A DNA stretch of 42,304 bases from Butyrivibrio sp. (GTDB lineage: Bacteria; Bacillota; Clostridia; Lachnospirales; Lachnospiraceae), in contig JAMPDT010000007.1 of the NCBI GenBank assembly GCA_023665525.1, positions 1 to 42,304 on the forward strand, written 5' to 3'. How positions within the stretch are numbered: position 1 is the stretch's first letter; each line of letters starts with the position of its first letter. Position numbers and translations under genes: made by a program. Positions 23,448 through 32,523 of this stretch are shown here, piece after piece. The notes under the pieces are model-generated. The model worked only from the letters and a program-made list of their open reading frames with translations. It did no database searches and was not told the DNA's origin.

Positions 23448-24473
23448 CTAAAGCAGGGCGCACAGCTCGTCGAAAACCGGCGCGCAGGGGCTGTCGGTCA
23501 GTCCGAAATCCATACCCTTGCAGCACCACATTGCCCGCCCGATTTCGTATTTTTCAAAAATCGAATGGAGGTCCCTTATATATGCGAGCTTGTATTCGGG
23601 CTTTGCCAAATTAATTACGCCGTATTCGCCGCAGTACAGAGGCACGCCGCGTTCGTCGGCGACCCGCAGCGCCTCCTCGAAAAGAGGAAGCAGCATATCT
23701 GCGCCCGAGGCTTGGGCGGGAACTTGACGGCAGGAATCGGCGCAGCAGCCGTTCAGACGCGTGTCGGACAGCTCGATATATTCCTGCGCGGTAAGCGGGT
23801 AAGAGGTCCGAAAAGCCGTGTCCATGCCGCCCACCCATTCGGCGCCCTGATGCGTAAAAATCATAGGCTCGTAGAAATGAAAGGAATATACGATCCGCTC
23901 GTCGGGCGGCAAAAGCAGACCCTTAACCGACGATATGCTGTTGAAATTCGTGCCTCCGACAAGGATCCAATTTCGCGGCGCAAGGCTTCGGATACGCGAG
24001 ATTGCTTTTGCCGCGAGGGTATTCCATATTTCGCATACGGAGTCGTCAACAATCTCGTTCAGCAGGTCGAAGGCGATGAAACCGTATTTGCCGTAATGCG
24101 CCGCGAGCTTGCTCCAAAGGGCGAGAAATCTGCCTTGCAGCGCCTCGCTTTCAAAAAATTCACCGCAGTTTGCCGCGTCGTCGAAAACGTAGCCCGCGGT
24201 TTTGTGCAGATCGAGGATCATATTCAGACCGTATTCGGCGCACAGCTCCACACAGCGGTCAATATAGCGGTAGCCCTCGGGTATCGGGGTTGCGTCCTCG
24301 CGCTCGATAAGCTCGTAATCAATGGGCAGGCGCACATGGTCTGCGCCCATGCTTTTGATTTTTTGAAAATCCGCCTCGGTTATGAAGCCCTCCATATGCT
24401 CTTTTTCCAATCGGCACTGCGACAGCCAGCCGCCGAGATTGATTCCTTTTTTAAATCCCGTAAACTCTTTCAT
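23448..24473 (-). CDS. GH5-family glycoside hydrolase
   Basis: 341 residues from the ATG whose complement is at 24471-24473, nine bases after AAGGGAG; the longer frame to 24557 runs through the promoter region. It shows KGINLGGWLSQ near the start, GADHVRLPIDYELI, LNMILDLHKTAG, the acid/base Glu in FDLLNEIVDD, SFHFYEP, and the nucleophile Glu in LYCGEYGV. There is no signal peptide, so it is likely intracellular. GH5 members cut beta-linked glucans, mannans or related chains; subfamily and substrate are not assigned. It is transcribed away from an AraC-type regulator that probably controls it. Confidence 0.88.
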   Translation of the reverse strand: MKEFTGFKKGINLGGWLSQCRLEKEHMEGFITEADFQKIKSMGADHVRLPIDYELIEREDATPIPEGYRYIDRCVELCAEYGLNMILDLHKTAGYVFDDAANCGEFFESEALQGRFLALWSKLAAHYGKYGFIAFDLLNEIVDDSVCEIWNTLAAKAISRIRSLAPRNWILVGGTNFNSISSVKGLLLPPDERIVYSFHFYEPMIFTHQGAEWVGGMDTAFRTSYPLTAQEYIELSDTRLNGCCADSCRQVPAQASGADMLLPLFEEALRVADERGVPLYCGEYGVINLAKPEYKLAYIRDLHSIFEKYEIGRAMWCCKGMDFGLTDSPCAPVFDELCALL

Positions 24474-24541
24474 AGAACAGCTCCCTTCTTGTTTTCCTGA
24501 GCTTATATTATTTCTTTTTTTATTACAAATATATAAAATCC

Positions 24542-24568
24542 GTTGCAAAAAAGTCAAATTTGTTGCAC
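24542..24568. promoter_or_regulatory. Direct repeat, candidate AraC-protein binding site
   Basis: GTTGCA occurs at 24542-24547 and again at 24562-24567, exactly 20 bases apart (two helical turns), within A/T-rich sequence between the divergent GH5 and AraC-type genes. AraC-family proteins bind such direct repeats. The assignment is by spacing and location only. Confidence 0.45.
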
Positions 24569-24591
24569 AATCAAAAGGGAGGGGTACGGAT

Positions 24592-25347
24592 ATGAGTATG
24601 AACAGGGAGCTGAATTCCAGACTTTTTACGCAGAGGGAGGAGCGGCTCGCGCACGTGGAATATAAGGACGAGTTCGGATTTTATAATATTGTTGTCCAAG
24701 GAAACGTCGAGGAGGTCAAAAGGGCGTTTGTCAGCCCCGACTATGTGGGGATTTATGACGAGCCTAGGTACGGGCGGCTTTCAAAGGATTCCCTGCGCAA
24801 TATGCGCTATCATTTCGTGGTGTCGGTATCGCTGATTACGCGGCTTTGCGTGGAGCACGGTCTTGAGCGTGAGCTTGCCTACACGTTAAGCGACCTTTAT
24901 ATCGGAAAAATGGATTTGCTCCGAGAAAAGGGGGAGATTATATCGCTTCATAATGAAATGCTTCTTGATTTCACCGTAAAAATGGCAAAGCTCCCCAAAG
25001 CCTCGCTCTATTCCGTTCGAGTAGTGCGCGCGATAGAGTATATATACAGGCATCGAAACGAGCGGCTTACGGTGGCTTCCGCGGCAAAGGCGCTCGGCGT
25101 GAACCGAAGCTATCTGTCGGCGCTTTTCGCAAGGGAAACGGGAAGAAGCATGGGAAGCTTTATCCGCAGCGAAAAAATCAAGGCGGCGGCAAATATGCTG
25201 AAATTCTCGGATTATTCCTACGCCGAGGTTTCGGAGTATTTCGGCTTTGCCTCGCAAAGCCATTTTATCCAATGCTTCAAAAAGGAGCTGGGCGTTACGC
25301 CGAGGGAATACCGCAAGAGGAACAGGGGATTCGAGCCGGAGATATAG
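24592..25347 (+). CDS. AraC-family transcriptional regulator
   Basis: 251 residues from ATG 24592, with AAAGGGAGG upstream. The N-terminal about 150 residues have no recognised sugar-binding fold signature. The C-terminal about 100 residues are the two helix-turn-helix AraC domain: LTVASAAKALGVNRSYLSALFARETG, then YSYAEVSEYFGFASQSHFIQCFKKELGVTPREYRK. It probably activates the divergent GH5 gene in response to a carbohydrate. Confidence 0.9.
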   Translation: MSMNRELNSRLFTQREERLAHVEYKDEFGFYNIVVQGNVEEVKRAFVSPDYVGIYDEPRYGRLSKDSLRNMRYHFVVSVSLITRLCVEHGLERELAYTLSDLYIGKMDLLREKGEIISLHNEMLLDFTVKMAKLPKASLYSVRVVRAIEYIYRHRNERLTVASAAKALGVNRSYLSALFARETGRSMGSFIRSEKIKAAANMLKFSDYSYAEVSEYFGFASQSHFIQCFKKELGVTPREYRKRNRGFEPEI

Positions 25348-25386
25348 GGGCGGGGGAATCATATAAGATACACATCAAAAAGGTCG

Positions 25387-25415
25387 TTGACATAATTTTT
25401 AAACAATGGTACAAT
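25387..25415 (+). promoter_or_regulatory. Promoter of the RHS/SleB-like gene
   Basis: TTGACA (25387-25392) and TACAAT (25410-25415) with a 17-base spacer, 27 bases upstream of the ATG. Confidence 0.8.
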
Positions 25416-25441
25416 AAACAAATAAAAGGAGGAATGCAAAT

Positions 25442-26881
25442 ATGAAAAATAAATTAATCATGTCTATGTCGATTGCTTTATCATTAGTCACTTTGTTTTC
25501 TTCAAGCACATCGGCAAGTGAGACTGTCCGTATGGAAAATGCAGAGGAGGTTTCCGATGTAAACAGCGTTATAGAGGAGGCGGTGTCTCAGGCTGTTTCG
25601 TCTCAGGCAAAAGTTTTCACTGACACAGTTTCACAGGAACAATATGAAAATATGAACTTAACGTGGGAATATTCGGGTGCGGAATTTAGTGATCTGCTGA
25701 CAGATATAGATGCTTCGGACTTTCACGTTCATTATGAATACGATGATAATTATAGAAGAATATCAAAGAACGTGGACGGAGAGATTACATATTTTATATG
25801 GAGTGAGAGCGGGGAACTGCTAAGCGAGGTAAAGAGCGATTACACCGTCAATTACATATATATACAAGGAGTTCTGATCGGTTTTGAGTATGATTCTGAG
25901 GAATATGATTATGTGTTTGACGACGATTTTACTATAATCGGATTAAAGCACAATGATTCCGTTATTTGTGAATATAAATATATTGACGATGTGCTTTGTT
26001 CGGTGTATCGGTTTGATGAAAACGGTCGAAAATTTTTAAATACAAATCCTCTGTACGCCGGAAATGTAAACGGATACAAATATAAAAGCAATTATGTGGA
26101 CAGCGAGACGGGCTGGATTTATAATGGACGCTATGTTGATTGGAAAAACGGAAGGTATGTTGACGGACTTGCTTGTGCTGATATGCAGCGTTATATAGCG
26201 GAAGCAGGAGATGTAACGCTTGAGATTATGTACCGTATCAATGATATAGGAATTGGCGGCAGAAAAAGCGAGCCATCGGACGATAATGAGTGCGCGAGCG
26301 CTTCGGCGGCATACGGCACTGCGGCAAGCGTTGTTCCGTATGTGGAACAGTTGGATAAAATATCAAGAACTATATGGTTTGAGTCTCCCAAAGACGCATT
26401 GGATCAAATCGGAGTTGCGCAGGTAATACAGAATCGTATGGCAAAAGATTCAAAAACGGCGTTTGAGGTGATAAGCGGAGGTGAGTTCTCGGCATATGAA
26501 AGGGTATTGGCGGGAGAACTTCCCGATACAACTTCGTCGGTATGGAGTCAGGCGCTTGAGAACGCAAGAAGATTGATAAACAAGACTTCACTTGTATATC
26601 ATAGTTATTGGTTTGACGATGTGTATCATTTTATGGGACTGAATAATGCTGTTACGGGACAATTTCCCAAATTTAAATACATGAACGGAACAAAATGGCA
26701 TGCACGAGTGGCAACGACATCCGGGTATACATATGTACCAATTAAAGACGTTTATACGGTGGTTAGTGAGAATGGAGTATCGTATGCTAACGGATATATT
26801 ACATCAATAGAAGTGCTGGCTTCTTTGTCTGCTCGTTATGGAGGACTGTTCAAATACAACGTTTTTTATAAATTAGCATAA
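25442..26881 (+). CDS. Secreted protein with RHS-core-like repeats and SleB-like hydrolase domain
   Basis: 479 residues, preceded by AAAGGAGG. A signal peptide ends near residue 25 (SSSTSASE). Residues about 95-245 resemble YD repeats and the RHS core end: YEYDDNYRRISKNVDG, YRFDENGR, and NPLYAGNVNGYKYKSNYVDSETGWIYNGRYVD cut short into GRYVDG, compared with the usual core ending DSETGLYYLxxRYYDPxxGRF. Residues about 301-479 look like a SleB/CwlJ cell-wall hydrolase: ISRTIWFESPKDALDQIGVAQVIQNRM with Glu-314 at the catalytic place, then GGEFSAYERVLAG. The protein may be a small surface toxin or a peptidoglycan-remodelling enzyme. It is co-transcribed with the lipoprotein gene 17 bases downstream. 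Confidence 0.65.
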   Translation: MKNKLIMSMSIALSLVTLFSSSTSASETVRMENAEEVSDVNSVIEEAVSQAVSSQAKVFTDTVSQEQYENMNLTWEYSGAEFSDLLTDIDASDFHVHYEYDDNYRRISKNVDGEITYFIWSESGELLSEVKSDYTVNYIYIQGVLIGFEYDSEEYDYVFDDDFTIIGLKHNDSVICEYKYIDDVLCSVYRFDENGRKFLNTNPLYAGNVNGYKYKSNYVDSETGWIYNGRYVDWKNGRYVDGLACADMQRYIAEAGDVTLEIMYRINDIGIGGRKSEPSDDNECASASAAYGTAASVVPYVEQLDKISRTIWFESPKDALDQIGVAQVIQNRMAKDSKTAFEVISGGEFSAYERVLAGELPDTTSSVWSQALENARRLINKTSLVYHSYWFDDVYHFMGLNNAVTGQFPKFKYMNGTKWHARVATTSGYTYVPIKDVYTVVSENGVSYANGYITSIEVLASLSARYGGLFKYNVFYKLA

Positions 26882-26898
26882 AAGAAAGGGGTATAAAT

Positions 26899-28026
26899 AT
26901 GAAGCTTATTACAAAGAAAACGGCGTTTTTGGGACTTACATTATGTATGGCAGTTCAAATAGCGGGCTGCGCCTCGTCGGGGACGGGGAACGGCGGCTCC
27001 GATGAGAGCAAGGGGACGGCGGCGGAGCAGACGGAAATAAGCACGACGGAAAGCGTAACGGAGCAGACAACGGCAAACGCGGCGGAAGCGGCGGCTCTTA
27101 ATGAGAAGGAAACAAAGCCCGAGGAACCCGGGATAATGAGTGTAACGGCGTGGTCCCGGCCCGATTTGAGCGATTTTCGTGAGATTTTTTATCCCGGCTT
27201 CGAGCTTGAAACGGAGGTAATCGACGGCAAGAGCTACCGCAAATTCGTTGCGGATAACGGCTGGTATGTAATTGACAAGGGCAAAAAGTCAGGGGAGGAC
27301 GACTGTATTATAGAGATTGGCAGGGCAGGTCAGAGCGGGGAATATCCGATATGCGATACGATAGGCGGAGTAATTTTTGATGTTCTTAGGCGCGACGCAT
27401 ATTCTGTGTACGGAAATAAAACCTCTATTGCGCCAAGACTCTTTTGGTCGGACGTTACAGGCGACGGACAGGAGGATATATGCATACGCTTAGACAGTAT
27501 TATTTGGGAAAATGGAAATAGTATTTTCTGCTGCCTCTATGTTTACGACTGTGCTAATGACAATTTCATTACTATTGCCGGAGACAGCTTCTGTGAAGCG
27601 CTCAAAAATGAAATTACTGTAAGCGATGCCGAAATTACTGCGGACGGCAACATATCCTTATCTGTTACAGAGTCTGAAGAAAAACGAGATTTTACGGTAG
27701 AAGTCGAATTCGGTATAACGGACAGAGCTTTGGGTGGATGTTCGTTATCTCCCTATAAGCAGTATATTGTCGTTCGGGACGGAAAAATCAGTGTCGGCAA
27801 CTGGATTAATGTATTTATTGAGCCTAGGTCCAATGATGTGGCGTCGGGCGTTAGCCTTGACGGACCGCTGGTATACAAGACGCTCGAATTTAACGCCGAA
27901 ACGGATTGCTTTGATTTTACGGGGGAGACGCAAATGGAGCTTGTCGATACGTATAGATATGCGGACACCGTAGATTTCAAGAGCGAGTATTGGGAAAATT
28001 ATATAAAGGAGCATAAGGAGCAATAG
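26899..28026 (+). CDS. Lipoprotein of unknown function
   Basis: 375 residues. A lipoprotein signal with lipobox (VQIAGC, Cys at about residue 24) is followed by a Thr/Ser/Glu-rich linker to about residue 75. The folded part has no recognised family, but it contains FWSDVTGDGQEDICIRL, an Asp-rich loop like those in VCBS/FG-GAP calcium-binding repeats. AAAGAAAGGGG is the ribosome site. It shares an operon with the RHS/SleB-like protein, so an accessory or immunity role is possible but unproven. It ends at a strong terminator. Confidence 0.7.
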   Translation: MKLITKKTAFLGLTLCMAVQIAGCASSGTGNGGSDESKGTAAEQTEISTTESVTEQTTANAAEAAALNEKETKPEEPGIMSVTAWSRPDLSDFREIFYPGFELETEVIDGKSYRKFVADNGWYVIDKGKKSGEDDCIIEIGRAGQSGEYPICDTIGGVIFDVLRRDAYSVYGNKTSIAPRLFWSDVTGDGQEDICIRLDSIIWENGNSIFCCLYVYDCANDNFITIAGDSFCEALKNEITVSDAEITADGNISLSVTESEEKRDFTVEVEFGITDRALGGCSLSPYKQYIVVRDGKISVGNWINVFIEPRSNDVASGVSLDGPLVYKTLEFNAETDCFDFTGETQMELVDTYRYADTVDFKSEYWENYIKEHKEQ

Positions 28027-28057
28027 AAGGCGCTTTTATAAAAGCAATAAAACAAAA

Positions 28058-28090
28058 ACGGACGAACGGCATTAAGCCTCGTCCGTTTTT
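28058..28090 (+). terminator. Terminator after the lipoprotein gene
   Basis: ACGGACGA (28058-28065) pairs with TCGTCCGT (28079-28086), followed by a run of T residues. It may also stop the convergent GH31 gene weakly, through the A-rich sequence on the other side. Confidence 0.85.
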
Positions 28091-28149
28091 TGCGCGGGGG
28101 CGCGCCCCGCGCGGCAGGCAGGGGGCACAAGCCCCCTGTCCGATTTAAT

Positions 28150-30441
28150 TTAAACCGTCACGGTATAGGTCATGCTGCCCGCGATTTCGATTTCGTCCGC
28201 AAGTCCGCAAAGCCTTACCTTGCAGGGCTTTTTTGTATCGATGGTGAGATTTACGGTGTTTTGCGTGCGAACTGCCCGAAGGCTCGCGACGGGAGCTTTA
28301 TCCATTGCGTACACGGTGGTTTCGGCAGTATCCGTAAGCCCCATTACGCAGAAAACAAGGTTTTCCGAGTAGTCGTATTCGGGACCGAAGGCGTCGGGAT
28401 TAACCGCGATTATGCTGTTTTCCCTTGCAAGAAGCGGAATGTGCAGATAATCGACGGTTTCGGCGTACCATTTGCCGCCCTCGTAGACCCTGCCCGTGAG
28501 GAAGTCCGTCCAAATGCCCTCGGGAAGATAGAAGGAAGCCTCGCCCCTGTCGTTGAAAATCGGCGCGACGAGAAGCGAATCTCCGAGCATATACTGCTTG
28601 TCAAGGTAAGCTGCGCCGCGTTCCTCGGGAAATTCGAGAACCATGCTGCGCATCATCGGGATTCCCGTTTGGGAGGTGTAAATCGCGTTTCGGTAAAGAT
28701 ACGGCATAAGCGCCGACTTGAGCCTTGTGAATTTTCTCACGACATCGACAGCCTCCTCGTCATAAACCCACGGAACCCGGTAGGACTGGCTGCCGTGGAG
28801 ACGCGAGTGCGTCGAGAGAAGTCCGAACGCCGCCCATCTTTTGTACACGTCGGGCGTTGAGGTATGCTCGAAGCCGCCGATGTCGTGGCTCCAAAAGCCG
28901 AAGCCCGACATACACAGGGAAAGACCGCCGCGCAGGCTTTCCTCCATTGATTCGTAGTCGGACCAGCAGTCGCCGCCCCAGTGAACGGGGAATTTCTGCC
29001 CGCCCACGGTCGCCGAGCGCGCGAAAAGAACCGCCTCGTCCCTGCCGCGCTTGCGGACGAGAAGCTCGTACACGGTTTTGTTGTAAATATAGGTATAATA
29101 ATTGTGCATTTTTACGGGGTCAGAGCCGTCGAAGTACATCACGTCCTCGGTGGGGATCCTCTCGCCGAAATCGGTCTTGAAGCAGTCCACGCCCATATCG
29201 AGAAGCGCCTCGAGCTTATCCTGAAACCATGTGCGGGCGAAAGGATTTGTGAAGTCCACGATCGCCATGCCGGGCTGCCACATATCCCACTGCCATACGT
29301 CGCCGTTTTTGCGCTTGATAAAATAGCCCCGCTCGCAGCCCTCCTTGAAAATGGACGCCTCCTGACCGACGTAGGGGTTGATCCATACGCAGATGTTAAG
29401 CCCCTTCTCCTTCATTCGCCTGAGCATTCCCTTTGCGTCGGGGAATATTCTGTCGTCCCAAACGAAGTCGCACCAGTGGAACTCCTTCATCCAAAAGGCG
29501 TCGAAATGGAAGGTCCGCAGGGGGATACCGCGCTCAAGCATACCGTCCGCAAAGCTCATTACCGTCGCCTCGTCGTAATTTGTCGTAAAGGAGGTCGAAA
29601 GCCAAAGACCGAAGGTCCAAGGGGCGGGAAGCGCGGGTTTGCCCGACAAATCGGTGTATTTTACGAGCACGTCCTTCATTGAGGGACCGTCAAAAAGAAA
29701 GTAGTCAAGATAGCCGCTGGGCACGGAAAATTCCGTTTTGGTGACCGTTTCGGTCCCGATTTCAAATTCGACCCTTTCGGGGTGGTTGACGAGGACGCCG
29801 TAGCCCTTATTTGATATGAAAAAAGGGATATTTTTGTAGGACTGCTCGGTGCTCGTGCCGCCGTCGGCGTTCCATATTTCCACGCTCTGCCCGTTCTTGG
29901 CAAACGGAGTGAAGCGCTCGCCCAAGCCGTAGATAAGCTCGCCCACGCCTATGCTGAGCTGCTGGCGGATATAGGTATCCTTTGAATCGCCCCTGTCATA
30001 GGGAAGCCCTCTCCGGTCGGTTTTTATAAGCGCGAGATCCTTTCCCGAGCTTTTTGTGATGATCCTGTCTCCGCTTCTGTAAGTCATGCAAAAGGGGAGC
30101 TTGTCTATGTCGAGAGTAAGGCTCCCGCTTGTTATGCTTATGCGTCCGTCGCTGTCCTCAACCTCAAGAATTTCGCCGCCGCCGAGGTTAAGCTCAAATT
30201 CGGGAGACTTGCGGTCCTCCCCGAGAAAATGAGCCGTCTGCACGCGGAGAACTCCGGGCATGGGCGACGTTACGGTTATCGTGAGATTTATGCCGCCGAG
30301 GGTGCAGCCTCGGTTGGCGACCCTGTATGTGGGGGCGCACAGAGTTACCTTGCGCTCCTTGACCTTGGAATAGTAAACCTCCTGCGGCGAAAAGCATTCG
30401 ACGCCCTCCTTTTGAAGCCAGCATCCGTTACTGAATTTCAT
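28150..30441 (-). CDS. GH31 alpha-xylosidase, YicI-like
   Basis: 763 residues, close to E. coli YicI (772). It shows the N-terminal beta domain, then the catalytic barrel with FHFDAFWMKEFHWCDFVWD, ICVWINPYVGQEASIF, the nucleophile Asp in VDCFKTDFGERIPTEDV and the acid/base Asp in HWGGDCWSDYESM. GFWSHDIGGFE and the C-terminal beta domains follow. The family removes alpha-xylose from xyloglucan oligosaccharides (isoprimeverose unit). No signal peptide, so intracellular. AAGGAGG lies upstream of the start. It is divergent from the sensor kinase gene, which supports a shared sugar-response locus. Confidence 0.93.
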   Translation of the reverse strand: MKFSNGCWLQKEGVECFSPQEVYYSKVKERKVTLCAPTYRVANRGCTLGGINLTITVTSPMPGVLRVQTAHFLGEDRKSPEFELNLGGGEILEVEDSDGRISITSGSLTLDIDKLPFCMTYRSGDRIITKSSGKDLALIKTDRRGLPYDRGDSKDTYIRQQLSIGVGELIYGLGERFTPFAKNGQSVEIWNADGGTSTEQSYKNIPFFISNKGYGVLVNHPERVEFEIGTETVTKTEFSVPSGYLDYFLFDGPSMKDVLVKYTDLSGKPALPAPWTFGLWLSTSFTTNYDEATVMSFADGMLERGIPLRTFHFDAFWMKEFHWCDFVWDDRIFPDAKGMLRRMKEKGLNICVWINPYVGQEASIFKEGCERGYFIKRKNGDVWQWDMWQPGMAIVDFTNPFARTWFQDKLEALLDMGVDCFKTDFGERIPTEDVMYFDGSDPVKMHNYYTYIYNKTVYELLVRKRGRDEAVLFARSATVGGQKFPVHWGGDCWSDYESMEESLRGGLSLCMSGFGFWSHDIGGFEHTSTPDVYKRWAAFGLLSTHSRLHGSQSYRVPWVYDEEAVDVVRKFTRLKSALMPYLYRNAIYTSQTGIPMMRSMVLEFPEERGAAYLDKQYMLGDSLLVAPIFNDRGEASFYLPEGIWTDFLTGRVYEGGKWYAETVDYLHIPLLARENSIIAVNPDAFGPEYDYSENLVFCVMGLTDTAETTVYAMDKAPVASLRAVRTQNTVNLTIDTKKPCKVRLCGLADEIEIAGSMTYTVTV

Positions 30442-30512
30442 AATTTTACGTTCCTCCTTATCGTCCTCGGCAAGCCGCGGGAAATGAAAGCCTGCTTGGT
30501 CGGCTTTTGTAT

Positions 30513-30518
30513 ATTATA
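30513..30518 (-). promoter_or_regulatory. Extended -10 element of the GH31 gene
   Basis: On the minus strand the sequence reads TGCTATAAT, an extended -10 motif, about 70 bases upstream of the GH31 start. No clear -35 is seen. Confidence 0.45.
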
Positions 30519-30564
30519 GCATCGGACGGCTGAAAATACATTCATTATTTTATTTTCGTATGGT

Positions 30565-30593
30565 TTGACAGGCATACGCGCGCCAATTATAAT
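30565..30593 (+). promoter_or_regulatory. Promoter of the sensor kinase gene, start site at the ATG
   Basis: TTGACA (30565-30570) and TATAAT (30588-30593), both consensus, with a 17-base spacer. The predicted transcription start (about 30599-30602) coincides with the ATG at 30600, so the mRNA would have no 5' leader. Confidence 0.8.
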
Positions 30594-30599
30594 AAAAAT

Positions 30600-32402
30600 A
30601 TGAACAAATTATTCGGAAATATCGCCGCCGCGTTTCGGCAGACCAAAATGAAAACGCAGATGATAATAATGTACTTTGCGGCGGTTTTTACACCGATACT
30701 GTGTATCGGCGCCATATTGATCGCGTACAATGTCAGCCGTTTGGAGGAGTACCATTCGGGGCTTTTGAACGCCAATAACAACAGGGTGCGCTCCGTAATG
30801 TATGAAATAACCAATCAAATTCAGAGCATTTCCGACGAAATCGCCTTTGACGGCGCGCTTACGGAGCTTCTTTCAAGGGAATATCCGATGGACAAGGCGT
30901 TCTGCGAGGCGGTGGACGGCTACGGCGCGCTTGAATCGTACAAGCTGAATTACGCGGGTGTGGCTGACGTATTTGTTTATACGAATCAAAAGGGCGCGTC
31001 CGACTACCGCAATTTCAGGGCGGTCACGGACGAAATCGAAACGCAGAGCTGGTATATGGTCGCGAAAAGCCGTTACAGCGTGTACTGGGATATTATCGAA
31101 AACGCCGATTCCTACGGAAACAGCTACTGGAACCTGACGCTTGTGCGCAAGATCACGCTTTACGATACGGACGCAGAGGCGATCCTCATGATAAAGGTGA
31201 GCGACAATTATCTCGGCAGCCGAATCGAGGACAACGATTGCAGCATAATGCTCGCGATTGACGACGGGCGCGTTTTTTACGGTCCCGACAGAAGTGAATA
31301 CGGGCGCAGCGATATGCTTGATTTTGTCAATCCCGACGACAATTATTTTACCTATGAGGGTGAAATCGCATACAACGGTGCAATGATCAAATCCTGCGTA
31401 TCGACGTTAAATATGCCGCGTTCCGATTCGTGGGTCTACGTGGTCACGATGAGCAATTCCGCTTACGCGAGCATTTGGCAGCTCACGGTGACGAGCGCCA
31501 TAATAATTATGTTCGCGCTGGTGCTGCCCGCCGTTATTATGAGCGTGTTCATAAAAATTTTCAGCAAGCAGGTAAACGCTATGCGCGACGAAATGTACCG
31601 CGCAAGTCAGGGCGATTACGATATGCTTGAGCGCTTTGAGGGCTGTTACGAGCTGAACGCCGCATACGGCGACCTTAAGATAATGGTTGAAAAAATCAAA
31701 GAAAAGGACGAGCGTATGTACGAGGGCGTGATAAACGAGCAGAGGCTTTTGAACGAGCAGCAGAAAATGGAGTTCCGAATGCTCGCGAGCCAGATAAATC
31801 CTCATTTTCTTTACAATACGCTCGAGATGATAAGAATGAAGGCGATTGTGGCCGGGGACGGGGAAACCGCCACCGCGATCAAGCTTTTGGGCAAATCCAT
31901 GAGGTATGTGCTGGATAACACGGGGATTCAGTACACGACGCTGGACTGCGAGCTTTCGCATATCGAAACCTATTTGCAGATCCAGAGGCTGCGCTTCGGC
32001 GACAGGGTGAACTATGCTCTCGAATGCCGGGACGGGCTGGAGCCAGAGCATATTCAGGTGCTTCCGCTTCTTTTGCAGCCTATTGTCGAAAACGCCATTG
32101 TCCACGGGCTTGAGGAGGTTGAAAAGGACGGAATGATAAGGGTTTCTGTAACAAGGGACGAAAGCCGCCGCTTCACCGTGATCGCAATATCCGACAACGG
32201 CTGCGGCATGGACGCCAAGGCTCTCAAAAGTATGCGCCGCAACCTTGAAAAGGGAACAATGAGCGGCAGATACGGAATCGGGCTGTACAATGTCAGTCAA
32301 AGAATCAGACTGTGCTACGGTGAGGGCTGCGGGCTTACGGTGGACAGCATATGCGGCGAGGGCACTACCGTCACTGCCAAAATCCGCTATGTGAATGTCT
32401 AA
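30600..32402 (+). CDS. YesM-type sensor histidine kinase
   Basis: 600 residues. There is a membrane helix at about 22-45 (IIMYFAAVFTPILCIGAIL), a large outer sensor region, a second helix at about 300-325 (IIIMFALVLPAVIMSVFI), then HAMP-like and coiled-coil segments. The phospho-acceptor His is in QINPHFLYNTLEMIR, followed by the ATPase motifs VENAIVHGLEE and ISDNGCGMDAKAL, and GRYGIGLYNVSQRI. These features define LytS/YesM kinases that sense extracellular carbohydrates and phosphorylate YesN-type regulators; the partner is probably the protein at 40699. No ribosome site is visible before the ATG. Confidence 0.92.
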   Translation: MNKLFGNIAAAFRQTKMKTQMIIMYFAAVFTPILCIGAILIAYNVSRLEEYHSGLLNANNNRVRSVMYEITNQIQSISDEIAFDGALTELLSREYPMDKAFCEAVDGYGALESYKLNYAGVADVFVYTNQKGASDYRNFRAVTDEIETQSWYMVAKSRYSVYWDIIENADSYGNSYWNLTLVRKITLYDTDAEAILMIKVSDNYLGSRIEDNDCSIMLAIDDGRVFYGPDRSEYGRSDMLDFVNPDDNYFTYEGEIAYNGAMIKSCVSTLNMPRSDSWVYVVTMSNSAYASIWQLTVTSAIIIMFALVLPAVIMSVFIKIFSKQVNAMRDEMYRASQGDYDMLERFEGCYELNAAYGDLKIMVEKIKEKDERMYEGVINEQRLLNEQQKMEFRMLASQINPHFLYNTLEMIRMKAIVAGDGETATAIKLLGKSMRYVLDNTGIQYTTLDCELSHIETYLQIQRLRFGDRVNYALECRDGLEPEHIQVLPLLLQPIVENAIVHGLEEVEKDGMIRVSVTRDESRRFTVIAISDNGCGMDAKALKSMRRNLEKGTMSGRYGIGLYNVSQRIRLCYGEGCGLTVDSICGEGTTVTAKIRYVNV

Positions 32403-32523
32403 AATTATCTGTATAAAATATCTAAAAAGGCGGGTATTTGCACCTCGGTTCATATATTATAATCTAATGGTGATTTTTCACAATATTTTGGCGGTTTTAC
32501 CGCGAAAAGGAGGACAATTAGCA

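Noticed and set aside
23286-24500. 404-residue plus-strand ORF
   Set aside because: It is antisense to the GH5 gene, which has all catalytic motifs on the other strand.
28090-28860. 256-residue plus-strand ORF
   Set aside because: Antisense to the GH31 gene and extends into the terminator of the lipoprotein gene.
31407-32453. 348-residue minus-strand ORF
   Set aside because: Antisense to the histidine kinase, rich in His/Ala/Val from mirrored codons, with no ribosome site.
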